Source: Pycnopodia helianthoides (taxonomy: Eukaryota > Echinodermata > Asteroidea > Forcipulatida > Asteriidae). Taken from it: a stretch of 64,000 nt of DNA. Position numbers and translations under genes: made by a program. The notes below the pieces were generated by a model, which ran no database searches, was not told the DNA's origin, and saw nothing but the letters and a program-made list of their open reading frames with translations. The stretch spans positions 12,203,337 to 12,267,336 of the forward strand of contig CM063252.1 of assembly GCA_032158295.1 (NCBI GenBank), written 5' to 3'. Positions 1-11,714 of the stretch are shown here, piece after piece; position 1 is the stretch's first letter; every line of letters starts with the position of its first letter.

Positions 1-478
1 TAAGAGACTAACTATGCGAGCCTTAATGTTAGATCGGTCATTTAAGCTAACATTCAGGACATTTTCGACATTAAAATGTATCAGAAGGCTTTAAAAGGGC
101 AATGCAAATATGCATGTACAAGTTACTTAACATATATGTTGTAACCTTTTTATCCCTTTGCTTCCAAAAATTATAAACATTAGGGGCTCTGGTATCTATT
201 AGTGAACAGGGTTCTAGCCAGGAAAAAATTATAGGGTAGGGGCATTAATAAGAGACTAATTTGCAAGCCATTACAGCTTAAGATCGGGCAATTTTAGGTC
301 ATAAATGCTCTCTGTTGCAATCTAAGCTACTTCAGAGACATTTTCGATCAGTTTAAAAGGCTTTAAAAGGGCATATGCAAATAATGCATACAAGTAACTC
401 TACATGATATTGTTGTACCCTCCTTTTTCCCTCTTCTTCTTGCTTCGAAAAATAATGAACATAAGGTACTGAAGCCCA
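1..478. repeat. Tandem duplication, period about 247 bp
   Basis: Two diverged copies lie head to tail. Both open with TAAGAGACTAA (positions 1 and 249) and share, in order, an ACATTTTCGA block, a GGCTTTAAAAGGGCA block and a GTTGTA(A/C)CC block. The first copy is cut by the window edge or starts exactly there. No coding potential is seen. Confidence 0.6.
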
Positions 479-2941
479 TACTCCTGATCCGATTTTTTTT
501 TGTCTTGTGCTTGTTGCACAGCTTGTAAAGTAAACCTCATTAAAAAAGAAAAGAAAAATTGATATGAAGAGTGTTTTGACAAATAGTTATAATTTAACAA
601 TACTTTCATACCAAAAACAAAATATAGAACCAAAGTTTCCTCATGAACACAAGAATCCTGAATTTCTTAATAAAAGTTTGCAGTATTTTGATTTATGGTT
701 ACAAGATTTTTCTCAGGAGATAGAACTCCGGTTCCCCATCTTGTGCCTTCAGCACTCGGCACTCTATAATTTTTGGTCTTGCAGTACGGAATAATTTAAA
801 ATAGAGGGTTCTTTAATTACATTTTGTTACCAAGCAATATTTCACCATATTTTTCTACGGATTGTTCAAATAATGTAAGCAATCCCACGCAAAGTGTCTA
901 ATGCTAATAAACTGTGCGGTCACTGTAAAAAATATACTGAGACCATCCAGTATCCATGTGTTGTTCATTTCACCACATGTTGCTGCCATATGGAAACAAT
1001 AACAGCTTTTCACAAGTGTACTGAAGGACGCTAATTGTGTCCAGGAGCAAGTTTGGGATGTATAACAGTCAATTATGTGAACATTTAATTAGCACACAAT
1101 ATTTACTGATTTAATTTCGGTAAACTGATTGTGGCCAAACACTCTCGATAAAAACAGTTCCCATTGCAGCTTGCATAAACGTCCACAGTAATTGCGTAAA
1201 TTAATATTTACAGCAAGTTTATTTTACTGCTTACTGTGCTAACTCATCCAAAGAATAACTAAAACAAAACATCATGAATATAAGAAGGTACGTTGTCATC
1301 AATATTTACTACAGTCTACGTTTAGCCCAGAAAGTCCAGTATGGATGCGTTGTTGATTTCACAGCGTGTTGTTGTCATGGAAACATAACAGCTACCCAGA
1401 GTTTAATCAAAATACTATTAATTTTTCACGGATGTAAGGACAGATAATTGAATAACAAGGCCCGCTTGCCCTTTGCGGCTAGAATAGGCCTAATTATTAT
1501 TATTAGTGGCTAATTAGCTGCGTCAACCATTCTACGTGTAGCGAGTGGTCTTAATCTGGCTTTTATAATGTGGAAAAAGTCATATTCCTGAACGATAAAC
1601 CTCAACAATGAACGTTCAAAAAGCATGACTAAAAAGCACCGGACTATTTTCTCTGTCAGCCTCAGTTTGGTTGCCATAATTTTCAGTAATCTCAAAGTAT
1701 AAATGCATGTGACCTACATGTACTCTACCTTGAATGGCAATCTATGGATGAGGTGTTTTACTGAGAGGCAATGAGATCAAGTTCCCTACAGGAAGCTCCA
1801 AATTATTGGTCACCATCTCAGAAGCGGATACATGATTGCAAGATCACCAAATTCCTCCCTCAGTAAATGCAAAGTATGAAGCACTTATAAAAAGCGTTGG
1901 AAATCAGGCCACAGCAAATGTTTTTTTTTAGATGTTCTGAGGTGCAGTCTCAGGCGATTCCCAGCCATGTTCCTCAGAATTTTGAGCAACAGTATTATTA
2001 GGAGTATATAGTTAAATGGTTCACTCTTTGGTCTTACAAACGTTTTTATTAGAAGTTGCATCGAGCCAATTTTTCTTTCTGATTTATGCAAGAAAAGTTT
2101 AATAACTGAACTTTGCTTTTACATAGGCCCACGTTCTTCAAAAACTAAAAGAAAAAATATCCAAAATGACGTCTTTGCCCCCCCCCCCCCCACTTAACAT
2201 GCCCTCATGCCACCAGTCTCTTGAACAAGCTTTGACGCAATTATGCTAATAGTTGTCACCAAATTTCTGAAACAGTGTTGTTGTATGAGTGCTTGCAAAA
2301 TGTATTACCACACAACAACAATGACAGCAGCAATAGTCCACCATTCGAAAAAAACGTGAGTCATTGTCTCTGAATAATATACAAACTAATTAGGTCAAAC
2401 AGGGTTGATTTGATTTGCCACTGTAGAAGTTATCAAGCCGCACCAATTGTGACCATGAATATGTAATGGATTCAAACTTGTTTCCAATTGAAGCACACAG
2501 CTAGCACAATTTGGCTTAGAACAATGAAGAGAGTAGCTTGGTTTCATAATCTAGCTGTCTACTGACCAATGGCTACATGTAGTCAATACTATTTGACAAG
2601 TACAGCTAGGCTAGGCTCTACCACCTTTTGATAGGGGGGTGCTAAGAGTTTGAGCATAGGAGATTTGACTTGGTCTGATGACCAGTGGGGGTGATCAGCA
2701 AAAAAACAGAGGATATTTATTGTCAAAACCAATTGTCAAGCTAACTCAACAGTGAGCGAGTTTTTTTTTGACTTTGAATCTTGATATAGGCTTATCCATC
2801 ACATAAACAAACTGACTACAAGAGATGCCACTCCCCTGATATATTATGATAATACACTGAGCGATATACGTCACATGTGAACCCAAGCATTTCATCATTT
2901 CAACTGCTGAGTCGGATAGACTGGTTGTGGAAAGACCAAAA
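479..2941. other. Gene-poor flank with a weak dispersed repeat
   Basis: No exon is supported here. Two related segments at about 945-1010 and 1333-1400 share a CCAGTAT..ATG.GTTGTT.ATTTCAC pattern followed by GGAAACA.TAACAGCT, about 387 bases apart. A poly-C tract lies at 2178-2190. The remainder is AT-rich with only short chance reading frames. Confidence 0.4.
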
Positions 2942-3277
2942 ATGACAACTCTGATATCGTTCACCATTGCGATACTCGCATGGGTGTTCATCGAGGTATC
3001 ATCGACTGGGGATAGCTGCAGCCTCGCCGGGTCCCAGGGGCATATTTTCCTGCCTGACCAACACCAAGCACTGACCGGTCACTCAATCATGGGCCAACCA
3101 AGGCCGGTTCGGATCAAGTGTATGATTCTTTGCCCGAGGAACACTCAACAACAGCTCAACGACTCGAGCTACAAGCAAGATGGCTCAAATAAGACCAAAG
3201 CACTCACTGAAAACATGACGATGGAAGCCAAAACAGACCAAGGAACATCAAAAACCGAAACGTCAGCGACTAAACGA
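2942..3277 (+). CDS. Exon 1: signal peptide, Cys-containing (PAN-like?) N-terminal domain
   Basis: The ATG at 2942 opens a 112-codon frame ending at a good donor (CGA|GTGAGT). Residues 1 to about 22 are a hydrophobic signal peptide (MTTLISFTIAILAWVFIEVS). Then come a Cys, an ALTGHSIMG stretch and a C-M-I-L-C pair. This arrangement resembles the first half of a PAN/apple domain, but the second half is not visible, so the domain call is tentative. Residues from about 70 on are polar, rich in Thr, Lys and Gln, with N-D-S-S, N-K-T and N-M-T glycosylation sequons, and look like an extended linker. The exon ends in phase 0, whereas the next candidate exon needs phase 2. Either a small exon is missing or there is a further indel. 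Confidence 0.6.
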
Positions 3278-3417
3278 GTGAGTTCTTTTAAATCTTTGAA
3301 AGGACTCCCAAATTTTGCTCAGGCGTGTTATGCCAAAAAATGTATTGAGTTAAACATATTCAAGGGGGGGGGAGAAAACTTTCGAAACAAGTTTCCCCAA
3401 AAATTGATTGGATTGAC

Positions 3418-3759
3418 TTAAAGGCCCTGTACACTATTGGTAAGATCGAAAAACACAATGTTCACAGATTCACACATAACTTACATGACTTAAAGTAGGT
3501 AATGGTAGAAAGGGTTCCTTAAAATATTTCTGCCTAAAATGCTATCGTTTCTGAGAAACGAGTAAAACAATAGTAATTATCGCGCGCGATAATTTGAAAA
3601 AACAGAAAACACATAAGATCTCTTTTCACTATTTTCTCGTGACCTCGATGACCAATTGAACTCAAACTTTCACAGGTTTGTTTGTTCATGCATATGTTTA
3701 ATCACACAAAATGTGGACACTGATTTTGAGCTGTTACCAAAAGTGTACAATACCTTTAA
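3418..3759 (+). mobile_element. TTAA-flanked MITE, family A
   Basis: A 342-base element bounded by TTAA. The ends form an inverted repeat: TTAAAGG.CCTGTACACTATTGG on the left and the reverse complement of TTAAAGGTATTGTACACTTTTGG on the right. Other copies lie at 28405-28746, 29097-29441 and, inverted, 55308-55671. TTAA flanks suggest piggyBac-type mobilisation (inference). No coding capacity. Confidence 0.75.
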
Positions 3760-4291
3760 ACATCAGAATGCTCAACACAGTAAGCCTACCATTTATTTAA
3801 TTGACTTCTGGTTTGGACACAAAGCACTGTCAAATCACGTCACTAAGTTATACATTAAATTATACCGCACATTAAAATACATCATAATTTGGTTCTTGCC
3901 TCTTCATAACTACTGCAAATTAGCAAATCATAGAAGTTGTGGTTTCTAAGATAACAATGTTTGTAATATAATTCATTTTTGAATATGTATTAATTGACAT
4001 CGGTTGACGATATCATTCGTTTTTTACTAATGAGGCAAAACAAATCAAGTACATTCTACAAGTTTTAAATGATTTTCATCATGCAACAGGTATTTACCAA
4101 ATAGTTTATTTTTAAGCTCGTCAAGCACTGGTGCTGTTCATTAATAAAAGTCTCCGTATGGTGATATGGTGACGGTCCAGTGACTGTCTTGGAAAGAGAT
4201 CCAGTAGTATCTTTGGGACAGCAAAACACGTTATACCGGTACTTGATCAAGGTGTAAAATATAATCAACATGACTTAATAATTGGATGCAG

Positions 4292-4383
4292 AGGAACCTC
4301 AAGTGACGCAATCCCCAACACCATCAGTGACAGTACTGACTCCAATGAAGAAACAAAACAAAATCCCAATAGAGTAGCGACGG
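4292..4383 (+). CDS. Candidate linker exon (Ser/Thr-rich)
   Basis: After an AG at 4290-4291, one frame stays open for 30 codons, giving an acidic and Ser/Thr/Asn-rich peptide (GTSSDAIPNTISDSTDSNEE and on) that continues the style of the end of exon 1. It ends at ACG G|GTAAAA in phase 1. Joined to the next exon this forms an Asp codon (G|AT) and leads into the HYR start D-T-Q-G-P-T-V-Y-C-P. The 3' phase fits; the 5' phase does not fit exon 1 (see exon 1). The upstream polypyrimidine tract is weak. Moderate to low confidence. Confidence 0.4.
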
Positions 4384-5131
4384 GTAAAAATCTAGCAGAA
4401 TTCTATAGAACACAAAGACAAATATGAAGCGTTCGGTTGATTGTGAAATAATAAAACCTGAGCTTGAGTATTTGAATGTAATTTTTGCATTTTTTCCCCT
4501 TGATTTTTCAAAACATCATATCTGGACCAATTAATTAAACGTTTGATAACAATGTAGTTAAGTATCGGAGCAATATGCGATGCTTATATTGAGGGCAATA
4601 TTTGCAATCATAGTGGTACAACTTGCTCGTACTTTGAAAACTTAGCATTTAAGACATGGTTAGAGGTTAGAGGGTTGGCTGTTATGGAGACTATGATAAG
4701 ACCGATGTTAAAAGAGAGCCATAACATACAGCCCAACAAGGTGGGCTAAGTTCATACCAACAATGACGATGCACATACGAAGTGAACTCTGTGTGGAATT
4801 TTACAGACCTTTGCAATTTCTTCATTATTTTGTTTACCAATCATATTTTTATCTTGATTTATTCATATAAATGTTTGTAAGTTTAGCGACCTTACTTTTT
4901 AATTTGAATGCCAATAAATCCTGACTCGGGACTTGTTGTCTGTTTACAGAGTGTTTGAGCTTATTGCAAATTTACTCTTTGATTGAATGTCAGTTTGTTG
5001 TCATGCAAATACAATACCAACTAATAGCTAACAAAAATGTTTTCATTTATTGCTGAAATTGGCTTCCTCGTAGTAGTCTAAATATTGTTTTTAGCCAAGC
5101 CACGTAGACAATCATTATGCAGCCAGTGGTC
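4384..5131. other. Intron, no recognised element
   Basis: AT-rich intronic sequence between the linker exon and a foldback element. Only short chance reading frames and no clear repeat were seen. Confidence 0.4.
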
Positions 5132-5521
5132 TTAAAGGTACACGTTGGTTTCAATCGGCCGAGTTGGTCTATAAAAAGCATTTGTAAACCGTTTGTTATA
5201 AAATGAATAGGTTAGAAAGATGTTATAAAAGAAGAATACAATGATCCACACAAATATGCCTCAAAATTGCGTGGTTTTCCTTTCACATCGTGAACTAACA
5301 CAGTCGGCCATTTTATGGAGTCAAACTTTTGACTCTACAAAATGGCCAATCGTGTTAGTTCGCAAAGTTCAAGGAAAACCAAGCAATTTCGAGGCGTATT
5401 TGTGTGGATCGTTGTATTCTACTTTTAAAACATTTTTCTAATCATATGCATTTTATAACAAACGGTTACAAACGCTTTTTATAGACCAACTTGACCGATC
5501 CAAGGCAACGTGTACCTTTAA
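5132..5521. mobile_element. Foldback TTAA element (long inverted repeat)
   Basis: Bounded by TTAA, with ends TTAAAGGTACACGTTG and CAACGTGTACCTTTAA. The inverted repeat continues inward: a TAAACCGTTTGTTATAAAATG stretch pairs with CATTTTATAACAAACGGTTA, and a CGTGAACTAACAC.GTCGGCCATTTT arm pairs with AAAATGGCCAATCGTGTTAGTTCG. Nearly the whole 390 bases can fold on itself. A diverged copy is at 51123-51460. The short open frames inside are by-products of the repeat. Confidence 0.75.
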
Positions 5522-5844
5522 TTGGGATTTTTGAAAACTTGAGAAATTAAAACTTGAAAGAGCGGCTCTTAAATGCTCTAAATTATTTAGTTTGTATATT
5601 TTTTCCAAGGTCCAAACTTTGTACGTAATGCTTTCCCACACAAAAAGCACATCTACAAATAAACCAATAGATAACTAAATAAAAAAAATTATGAACTACG
5701 CTTTGGCTCATGTAGACTATTTTTTTTATTATTGTAAATGCCTAGGCCAGCACAGACTTGATGGAAACTTCAACAGGAATACCTGAAGTACATGTAACTT
5801 CAACTAAAACAGGTAGGAAGTGGGGCTGACTGCCGTATAACTGT

Positions 5845-6182
5845 TTAAAGGGGTGCTAAAAAAGATCAGACTGAAAATATTGATGTTTAAAGATTTACAC
5901 AAAACTTAGATGGTAGAAAACTTCCATGGAATAATGTTTGCTTGAAATGCTATATTTTTTTGAGAAATGCATAAAACAATTAGTTTTGATCTGATGTATC
6001 AAAATCCAAATGGTTGAAAACAGCGAAAATAATAGTTGTTCTCATTCTTTTCTCGCGACTCCGACTCCGTGACCGATTAAGCTTAAACTGTCACATGGTT
6101 GTTAATTCATGTATGTATTGTTGGGACACACCAAGTGAGGTTGCTGGTTTTTGACCATTGCCAATGTTGTCCTTGTACTTAG
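5845..6182 (+). mobile_element. Degenerate TTAA-type MITE related to families A and C
   Basis: Shares with families A and C the order GAAATGCTAT, GAGAAA.G, TTTTCTCG.GACTC.GA, CTTAAACTGTCACA.GGTTG and ACACACCAAGTGAGG. Ends are eroded. Lies in the intron just upstream of the first HYR exon. Confidence 0.55.
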
Positions 6183-6298
6183 TATTATCTGCTGTGCTTG
6201 TTGCTTTATAGAAAATAAACATTTTGTTGCGTCACCACCGATTGAATTTTCCTTCAAAATGCCATAATCAGTTTACGCATGTCCTACATCACCGTTAG

Positions 6299-6574
6299 AT
6301 ACACAAGGTCCTACAGTATACTGCCCTAAAACGGCATCCGGCTCAACCAAGGACAACAATGCTCCTGCTCCCGTACTGTGGAATGAGGAGCCCTATGCTC
6401 AAGATGACGTAGATGACCATATATCCGGAGACCACATTACATGTCGCGATGAGGAAGCAGGGAATGTTGTCAGATCAGGTGACACATTTAAAGTGGGTAT
6501 CACTAATGTCACATGCACGATGACAGATGCGGCTCGTAACCTCGGACAGTGCTCATTCTTAGTCATTGTTGTAG
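6299..6574 (+). CDS. HYR domain exon 1
   Basis: A 276-base phase 1-1 exon (92 codons) from acceptor CCGTTAG|AT to donor GTAG|GTAAAT. It encodes a complete HYR domain: opening P-T-V-Y-C-P, a central D-D-V-D-D-H and H-I-T-C-R-D, then S-G-D-T-F-K-V-G and the diagnostic N-V-T-C-T-M-T-D-A-A-R-N-L-G-Q-C-S-F end. These match the family pattern of a V-x-C-x-A-x-D-x-A-G-N-x-x-x-C-x-F strand near the C-terminus. HYR domains serve adhesion in extracellular proteins. The phase-symmetric exon is expected for a shuffled module. Reading frame intact. Confidence 0.85.
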
Positions 6575-6623
6575 GTAAATAATAACAGATATTGACAAAG
6601 ATAGGGAGACCGCAAACTTAGGG

Positions 6624-6697
6624 CTAGGTAGCTCAGTTGGTAGAGAGCAGGCACGTTAATCCGGATGTATTTGGTTTTAATCCCACTCTAGTCAATT
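6624..6697 (+). repeat. tRNA-like sequence (Asn GTT-type, degenerate), left copy
   Basis: Contains an A-box-like TAGCTCAGTTGGTAGAG and an anticodon-arm-like CACGTTAATCCGG with GTT in the anticodon position. The 5' GGCTAGG and 3' TCTAGTC could pair as an acceptor stem with two G-U pairs. The T-loop has lost the conserved C (TTTTAAT) and the D-arm is off register, so it is read as a SINE-type tRNA remnant, not a working tRNA gene. Confidence 0.5.
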
Positions 6698-7290
6698 TGT
6701 CTTTCTTAAACCCCAAATTAATTACAATTTACCCAGTCAGTTTCCCTTGTAGTCCAGCGGATAAGTGGAAACTTTGTGCACTTTATGGTAAAAGCATGAA
6801 ACTTGGCACACATGTACTTTATACCAAAACATGAAATTTTAGATATAGTGCCATCTCTGAATTGGCCTGTGGTGGCCTCGGTGGCCATTTTCCAAAATGG
6901 CCGCCATTTCTGATATAAAACTACAAAACTCGGATAGTAAGAGGCCTAGAATCTTCATTCCAGTGGCTATGTATATGTTTGCCGTGTCCAACGATTCAAA
7001 AAAATGCATTATTGCGAGTGTCAGACTATTAATAGGTCCGCCATTTCAAAATGATGGTCGATCAATGGCCACAAATTCCATAGAACACAACTGCATGAAT
7101 AGTCTAGTCAATCTATGGTTTGACCTAGACAAAATTGCAGCAGAATTTTTTTTTTTTTAAGTAGAAAAAAAGGAAGTAGGGGAAATATGTCTAATTTGCA
7201 TAAATAAAAAATTGACGCTTTTGCCTCGATCTATTTTCAGTAATATATAATATAAAGCTTATTTTCTCCACAGAATATTTTCATATTGAA

Positions 7291-8269
7291 ATTTCCACTT
7301 AAGCCAAAGGTATTTGAATAAACAATTGTCAACTTTATTACATTTTCAGGAATCATTTAAAGGTAACTCTAACTTGCATGCAGTGTTTAAACAATTTTGA
7401 GAAGTTGAATTTCCAATAAAAGGAAAAGGCTGCAATAAAGTGTATGATCCCCCCCAAAAAACAAAATATATAAAATAAAATTGAACAAAAAAGTAATAAT
7501 AGTATTAAAAAAATAAATATTAAATACATAGATACAAACGACAACTGTTTTCCAATTCTAGGTCTACATAAAATAAAATTAAAACAAGCCAATGAATGAA
7601 TTTAGACGATACATACATGTATATATAAGTAACTCAAAGATAAGCACGTAATTTACAGTTAGAAAATAATAATAATAATGCTGCGTATAAAAACTATTAA
7701 AAAATAGTAATAACAAAAAATGATACATGAAATTGCTTTTACAATGCATAGCAAAAAGGTAAATATTGTCATTTTCGTTAATATTGTATTTGAATAACAA
7801 ATTATTTCAGGTTCAGAAGTGATAATTCCAAAGGGAACAATAACTGTCTCTCGTTAACGGCTACCGGTAATTTTTATGGCGATTATTTTTTAATAAGGAT
7901 GAACACAATATGTTTAAGGGCTTTGATGGATCATTATTATTTTCTCTCTTCACAGTTGACTTGTAAAATGTTAATGACGATGAAATTATTTAGCTTTAAT
8001 ATAACTTCCTTTCATCATCATGATAATGTCAAAAACTAATGACTTAGCAACTAACCAGTAAGAGCATTTGTTGCCAGGTAAAAGCCCAGTATTGTACGTA
8101 AATAACAAGCCTTGGGTATCTTCTTCTGAAATTTGAACCACAATTCTAATAATCTACTGCAAGAGTCTTGAAAACTAGGCCTAAACATCTTTTTAGCAAA
8201 CTCGAGCATTAGGGATGGGGTCGAAAATACTCAGACCATGAAGGTCTTCGGACCAAGATGTAGTAAGCA
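7291..8269. other. AT-rich centre of the inverted-repeat element
   Basis: Very AT-rich sequence with poly-A and poly-T tracts and no coding potential on either strand. It lies between the inner arms of the large inverted-repeat element. Confidence 0.4.
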
Positions 8270-8530
8270 ATAGTAGTCTAGTCAATCTATGGTTTGACCT
8301 AGACTATATCTATGAAAATATTGTGTGGAATAAATAAGATTTATATTATATATTACTGAAAATATAGAGGCAAAAGCGGCAGCTTTAATTTATGCAAATT
8401 AGGCATATTTCCCCTACTTCCTTTTTTCTACTTTTTTTCATAGGGTTTCAAGAGACACTTGCAAAAAAAAAAATTTCTGTTGCAATTTTGTCTAGGTCGA
8501 GCCATTTTTTGGCACAGATTGACTAGACTA

Positions 8531-9489
8531 GAAGCCTTCTCGCTGGTGACAAGTTATGGATTTTTAGGATCAAAAGCTTGAATAAAGACAAATTTGCTAC
8601 TCTGCACATAGTGGATATCTCAATATTGCTCACCTGTTTTAATTGATCAAAATAAAAAGCCCCCCCCCCAGATAATTTGTTTAGTTTAAGGATAGTTTTG
8701 CAGACCCATTGGGTAGCAATAGCTAGCTTTCGGAAGTCTTGTTCGCTTCCTCTTCAGTTGAATGGGGAGATTCAGAGAATCTGGTAAATCTCTTTGAACA
8801 TCTTTAAAAGATGTGTGGGTTGCAACAGTTGTTTGGGGGTCTGGGGACATAGCCGTGGGTGTCTGTGTTTTTTTTAGCAACAAAGCGTGTATCTGTTGTT
8901 GGGTGGTTTATAATAAGGCAATCAGATCCTCAAGTGTTTCTTGTAAATCACATACAAATTATTTCCGGGGGAATGGTAGTTGCTTTCAGACTCAGTTGGG
9001 TCTCGTTGCATTTTTGCTCTGACGACCATTTCCCGTATATGTAATTTTTTTGGAAAGTCCACATTATGTCTTGACCTGTATTTTTGTTCTCTAAACCTCC
9101 TGTTTAAACCCACAGGATTTTGTGCAGGATTCAGTGAGGTTCAAAATGCAGATTCTTCTGCCTTTGTCATATAGTTTGATCACGATTTAGTTGTTGTTTT
9201 TTTCAACTGTGATAAAGCTGATATTTGATTCTTTGTCTTTCTGTTGTCTCAAACGAATATGAGCAAGTTCAAATTTGGTGGCCTCCAAATAATTCTCAAG
9301 TGTGAGATTGAATGTTGATTTGGGAAGCCAAGCCGAGAGTGGTTTGAAGGGTTGGGGTTTGGGGTCTTGTCATACATTAGATAATATCTCTGTGAAAGTA
9401 ACTGACCCTTATAACCTAATTTGTCACCAGAACGAATGCCATTGAGTTCTTTATGATAGTATTTTTGGCTGTAAAAGTGTAAGACTGCC
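8531..9489. other. Inner segment with possible broken coding remnant
   Basis: On the minus strand several short frames (about 60-87 codons at 9249-9512, 8922-9113 and 8686-8883) follow one another and could be pieces of one old reading frame interrupted by stops and shifts. No family was recognised from the peptides. Chance frames are equally possible. Confidence 0.2.
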
Positions 9490-9888
9490 ATTTTGAAGAA
9501 TAAAGACGCCATTTTGAAAATGGCGGACTTAATAGCCTGAGAATCTCAATAATGCATTTTTTGAACTGTTGGACACGGCAAACATATACATGTATTTATG
9601 TAGATTGAAGATTCTAGGCCTCTTACTTTCCGAGTTATGTAGTTTTATCTCAGAAATGGCGGCCATTTTGGAAAATGGCCGCCAAGACCACTGCAGGCCA
9701 GTTTAGAGATGGCACTATATATCAAAAATTCATGTTTTGGTACAAAGTACATATGTGCCAAGTTTCATGCTTTTACCACAAAGTGCACAAAACTTTCATA
9801 TTATTGTACTTATCCACTGGACTATTGCGGTTTATTGATAGTTGACACAAAGATGTTGACAAAAAATAGGAAGACTAGAAACGTAGCA

Positions 9889-9960
9889 CATAGATAGCTC
9901 AGTTGGTAGAGCGCTGGCATGTTAATCCGGAGGTTGTTGGTTCAAATCCTGCTCTAGGAA
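9889..9960 (+). repeat. tRNA-like sequence (Asn GTT-type), right copy
   Basis: Has A box TAGCTCAGTTGGTAGAGCGC, an anticodon arm CTGGCATGTTAATCCGG (anticodon GTT, which would be Asn) and B box GGTTCAAATCC. Only about five of seven acceptor-stem pairs form and there is no pol III terminator immediately after the T-arm. Same orientation as the left copy at 6624-6697. Best read as the tRNA-derived head of a SINE. Confidence 0.5.
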
Positions 9961-10687
9961 TTTTTTCTTTGTTCAACCCCAAAGTAAATAGTTGTAATAA
10001 TATAGGTTTTCCCGGCCAATTTCAGCAAAAATGTATTTAATTTCATTAGCACGCATTCAAATTCACGCATTTTCCCCGTAATCCACTCAAACTAGGGGTT
10101 TCTTTTTAGCTATTAACCCTCCTACTGTCAGTGACTCTTGGCAACATTTTCCAGTGAGCTGACTAACCATTTGAAACCATTCGACTGCCAAGGTTGTGTA
10201 TGGTGGCACAACTGTGCACAGAACTAACTGTGTACTGTGTACATGCATTCCCTCATGGTATCATATTTCAGGGTGGCATAGTTGATCTATCATTCAAAAC
10301 CACTTGAATGGTATTGAATGGTCAGACAGCAATAGGGATTAATGCATTCAATTTCGCTTTCGTGCACACATTATTTGATTTTTCTCATTCAGATTCGTTT
10401 CAGTCATTCTATTTCATTTATAGACATTCAAGACTACACTTCATGACCATTCTTATGATGAAATCAAATTAAGACTCATCAAAGCGCACATGAATTTGTT
10501 GCTAGCTGGCGTTTTCTTTTTTGTAATACGGGCAATGAATTTCAAAGATATTTGTATGAACCCTTTGAAATAGTTACTATTAGCTTGTAAGACTAAGGCA
10601 ACCTCAAAGCGGAATGGTCAAGATAACTTTTTTTTGAATGCTTTTGATTTCTTGAATTTTTAAATCCCTGCGTGGCACACAAACTAG

Positions 10688-10959
10688 TCGACACAGCAAA
10701 ACCCAGACTGACGTGCCGTGATGCGTTCGGCTTAACCAATGACAGCAATGCTCTGACCTCTGTACAATGGCAGTTGGTGTATGCTTATGATAACGTAGAT
10801 GGATATATACGGAGTTCCAAAATCACATGCAGAGACGATGACGAAGGGTGACTGTCGTATCAGGTGACTTATTCAAAGCGGGCACCGCCATTGTCACGTG
10901 TACGGCATCAGATGCAGCCGGTAACCTTGGGCAGTGTACATTTGTAGTGGCTGTCAAAG
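10688..10959 (+). CDS. HYR domain exon 2, one-base frame break
   Basis: Bounded by acceptor AACTAG|TC and donor AAAG|GTTTGT, both phase 1, like the first HYR exon. It encodes L-T-C-R-D, then V-Y-A-Y-D-N-V-D-G-Y-I and K-I-T-C-R-D-D-D-E-G, and in another frame S-G-D-L-F-K-A-G, I-V-T-C-T-A-S-D-A-A-G-N-L-G-Q-C-T-F. The two halves align with HYR exon 1 but the frame slips at the GGG run at 10846-10848, where TGA follows at once. The exon is 272 bases long; a phase 1-1 exon should be a multiple of three, so one base is missing relative to the expected frame. Either a real inactivating deletion or a homopolymer sequencing error. Confidence 0.75.
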
Positions 10960-11714
10960 GTTTGTACGGTACTCAATTATCACTAACATAAACAAATTAA
11001 ATTATTCCTTATTGGTTGAAAAACGTACTTGTTCAATTTTAGCTGAAAGTTTTAGATCAAAACGTTTGTTTTAGATCCTATAGCCTACTGTCCTGCATTG
11101 TTTGTATGGGGAATTTTTGGTTCATTCCTGACTTTTTCAGAGGGAAATTTGAACGAGACGTCAATGTGTCTGTAAATTCCAAGGAGGAATTCTTCAGTCA
11201 AAAGTTCAAACTGGAGGCCATTTTGATTGATTATCATCCAAAGTCAGGAATGACCAAAACATTCCCCGTATAAAAACGTATAAAAAACCCATATATGTAG
11301 ATCATATTTTGCACAGGAAGTGTAATGATTGAAATGGCATTTTACACCTTAAGGTTAGAGCCTTGTATTTATTTCCCCCACTCATATGAGTACTCTGTAT
11401 AATGGAAAATGAGTACATCAGCAAAATTGATCTTGACCATGGAACCCCTCTTTCAATCATCTTGAGACACGTAAATTTCCCAGTTTTATCTTCTTCTTTT
11501 TAAAATAAATGAACAAATGAATAAAAATGAATAAGCAATATGATACAATTTGATGAGCACAGTTTTTGCTGGCAACTTAGTTTACAGAACGAAAACTAAT
11601 CAGTGTGTGGTGAACCATTTAAAATAGCCTTTTATGTGGTGAATCATTAAACAGTCTCTTACGATCAAATTCCAACTATTTTCAGTTACTTTCTTAAAAT
11701 TGTCTTTTTATCAG

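Larger units (their letters stand above)
6614..9960. mobile_element. Large nested inverted-repeat element with tRNA-like edges
   Basis: About 330 bases at 6745-7070 recur in inverted orientation at about 9490-9830: GGATAAGT, TTTGTGCACTTT, GCATGAAACTTGGCACA, AGTGCCATCTCT, GGCGGCCATTTTCCAAAATGG and AAGAGGCCTAGAATCTTCA all reappear as reverse complements. A second inverted pair lies inside it: about 7095-7290 against 8300-8530, sharing AGTCTAGTCAATCTATGG and AAGTAGGGGAAATATG. The outer edges (6624-6697 and 9889-9960) carry tRNA-like sequence in direct, not inverted, orientation. This looks like a non-autonomous DNA element with long inverted repeats, or an inverted pair of tRNA-headed SINEs. No transposase was recognised inside. 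Confidence 0.55.

Noticed and set aside
9889..9960. Functional tRNA-Asn gene
   Set aside because: Acceptor stem only partly pairs, no terminator directly after it, and a sister copy at 6624 is clearly degenerate; both sit at the edges of a repeat.
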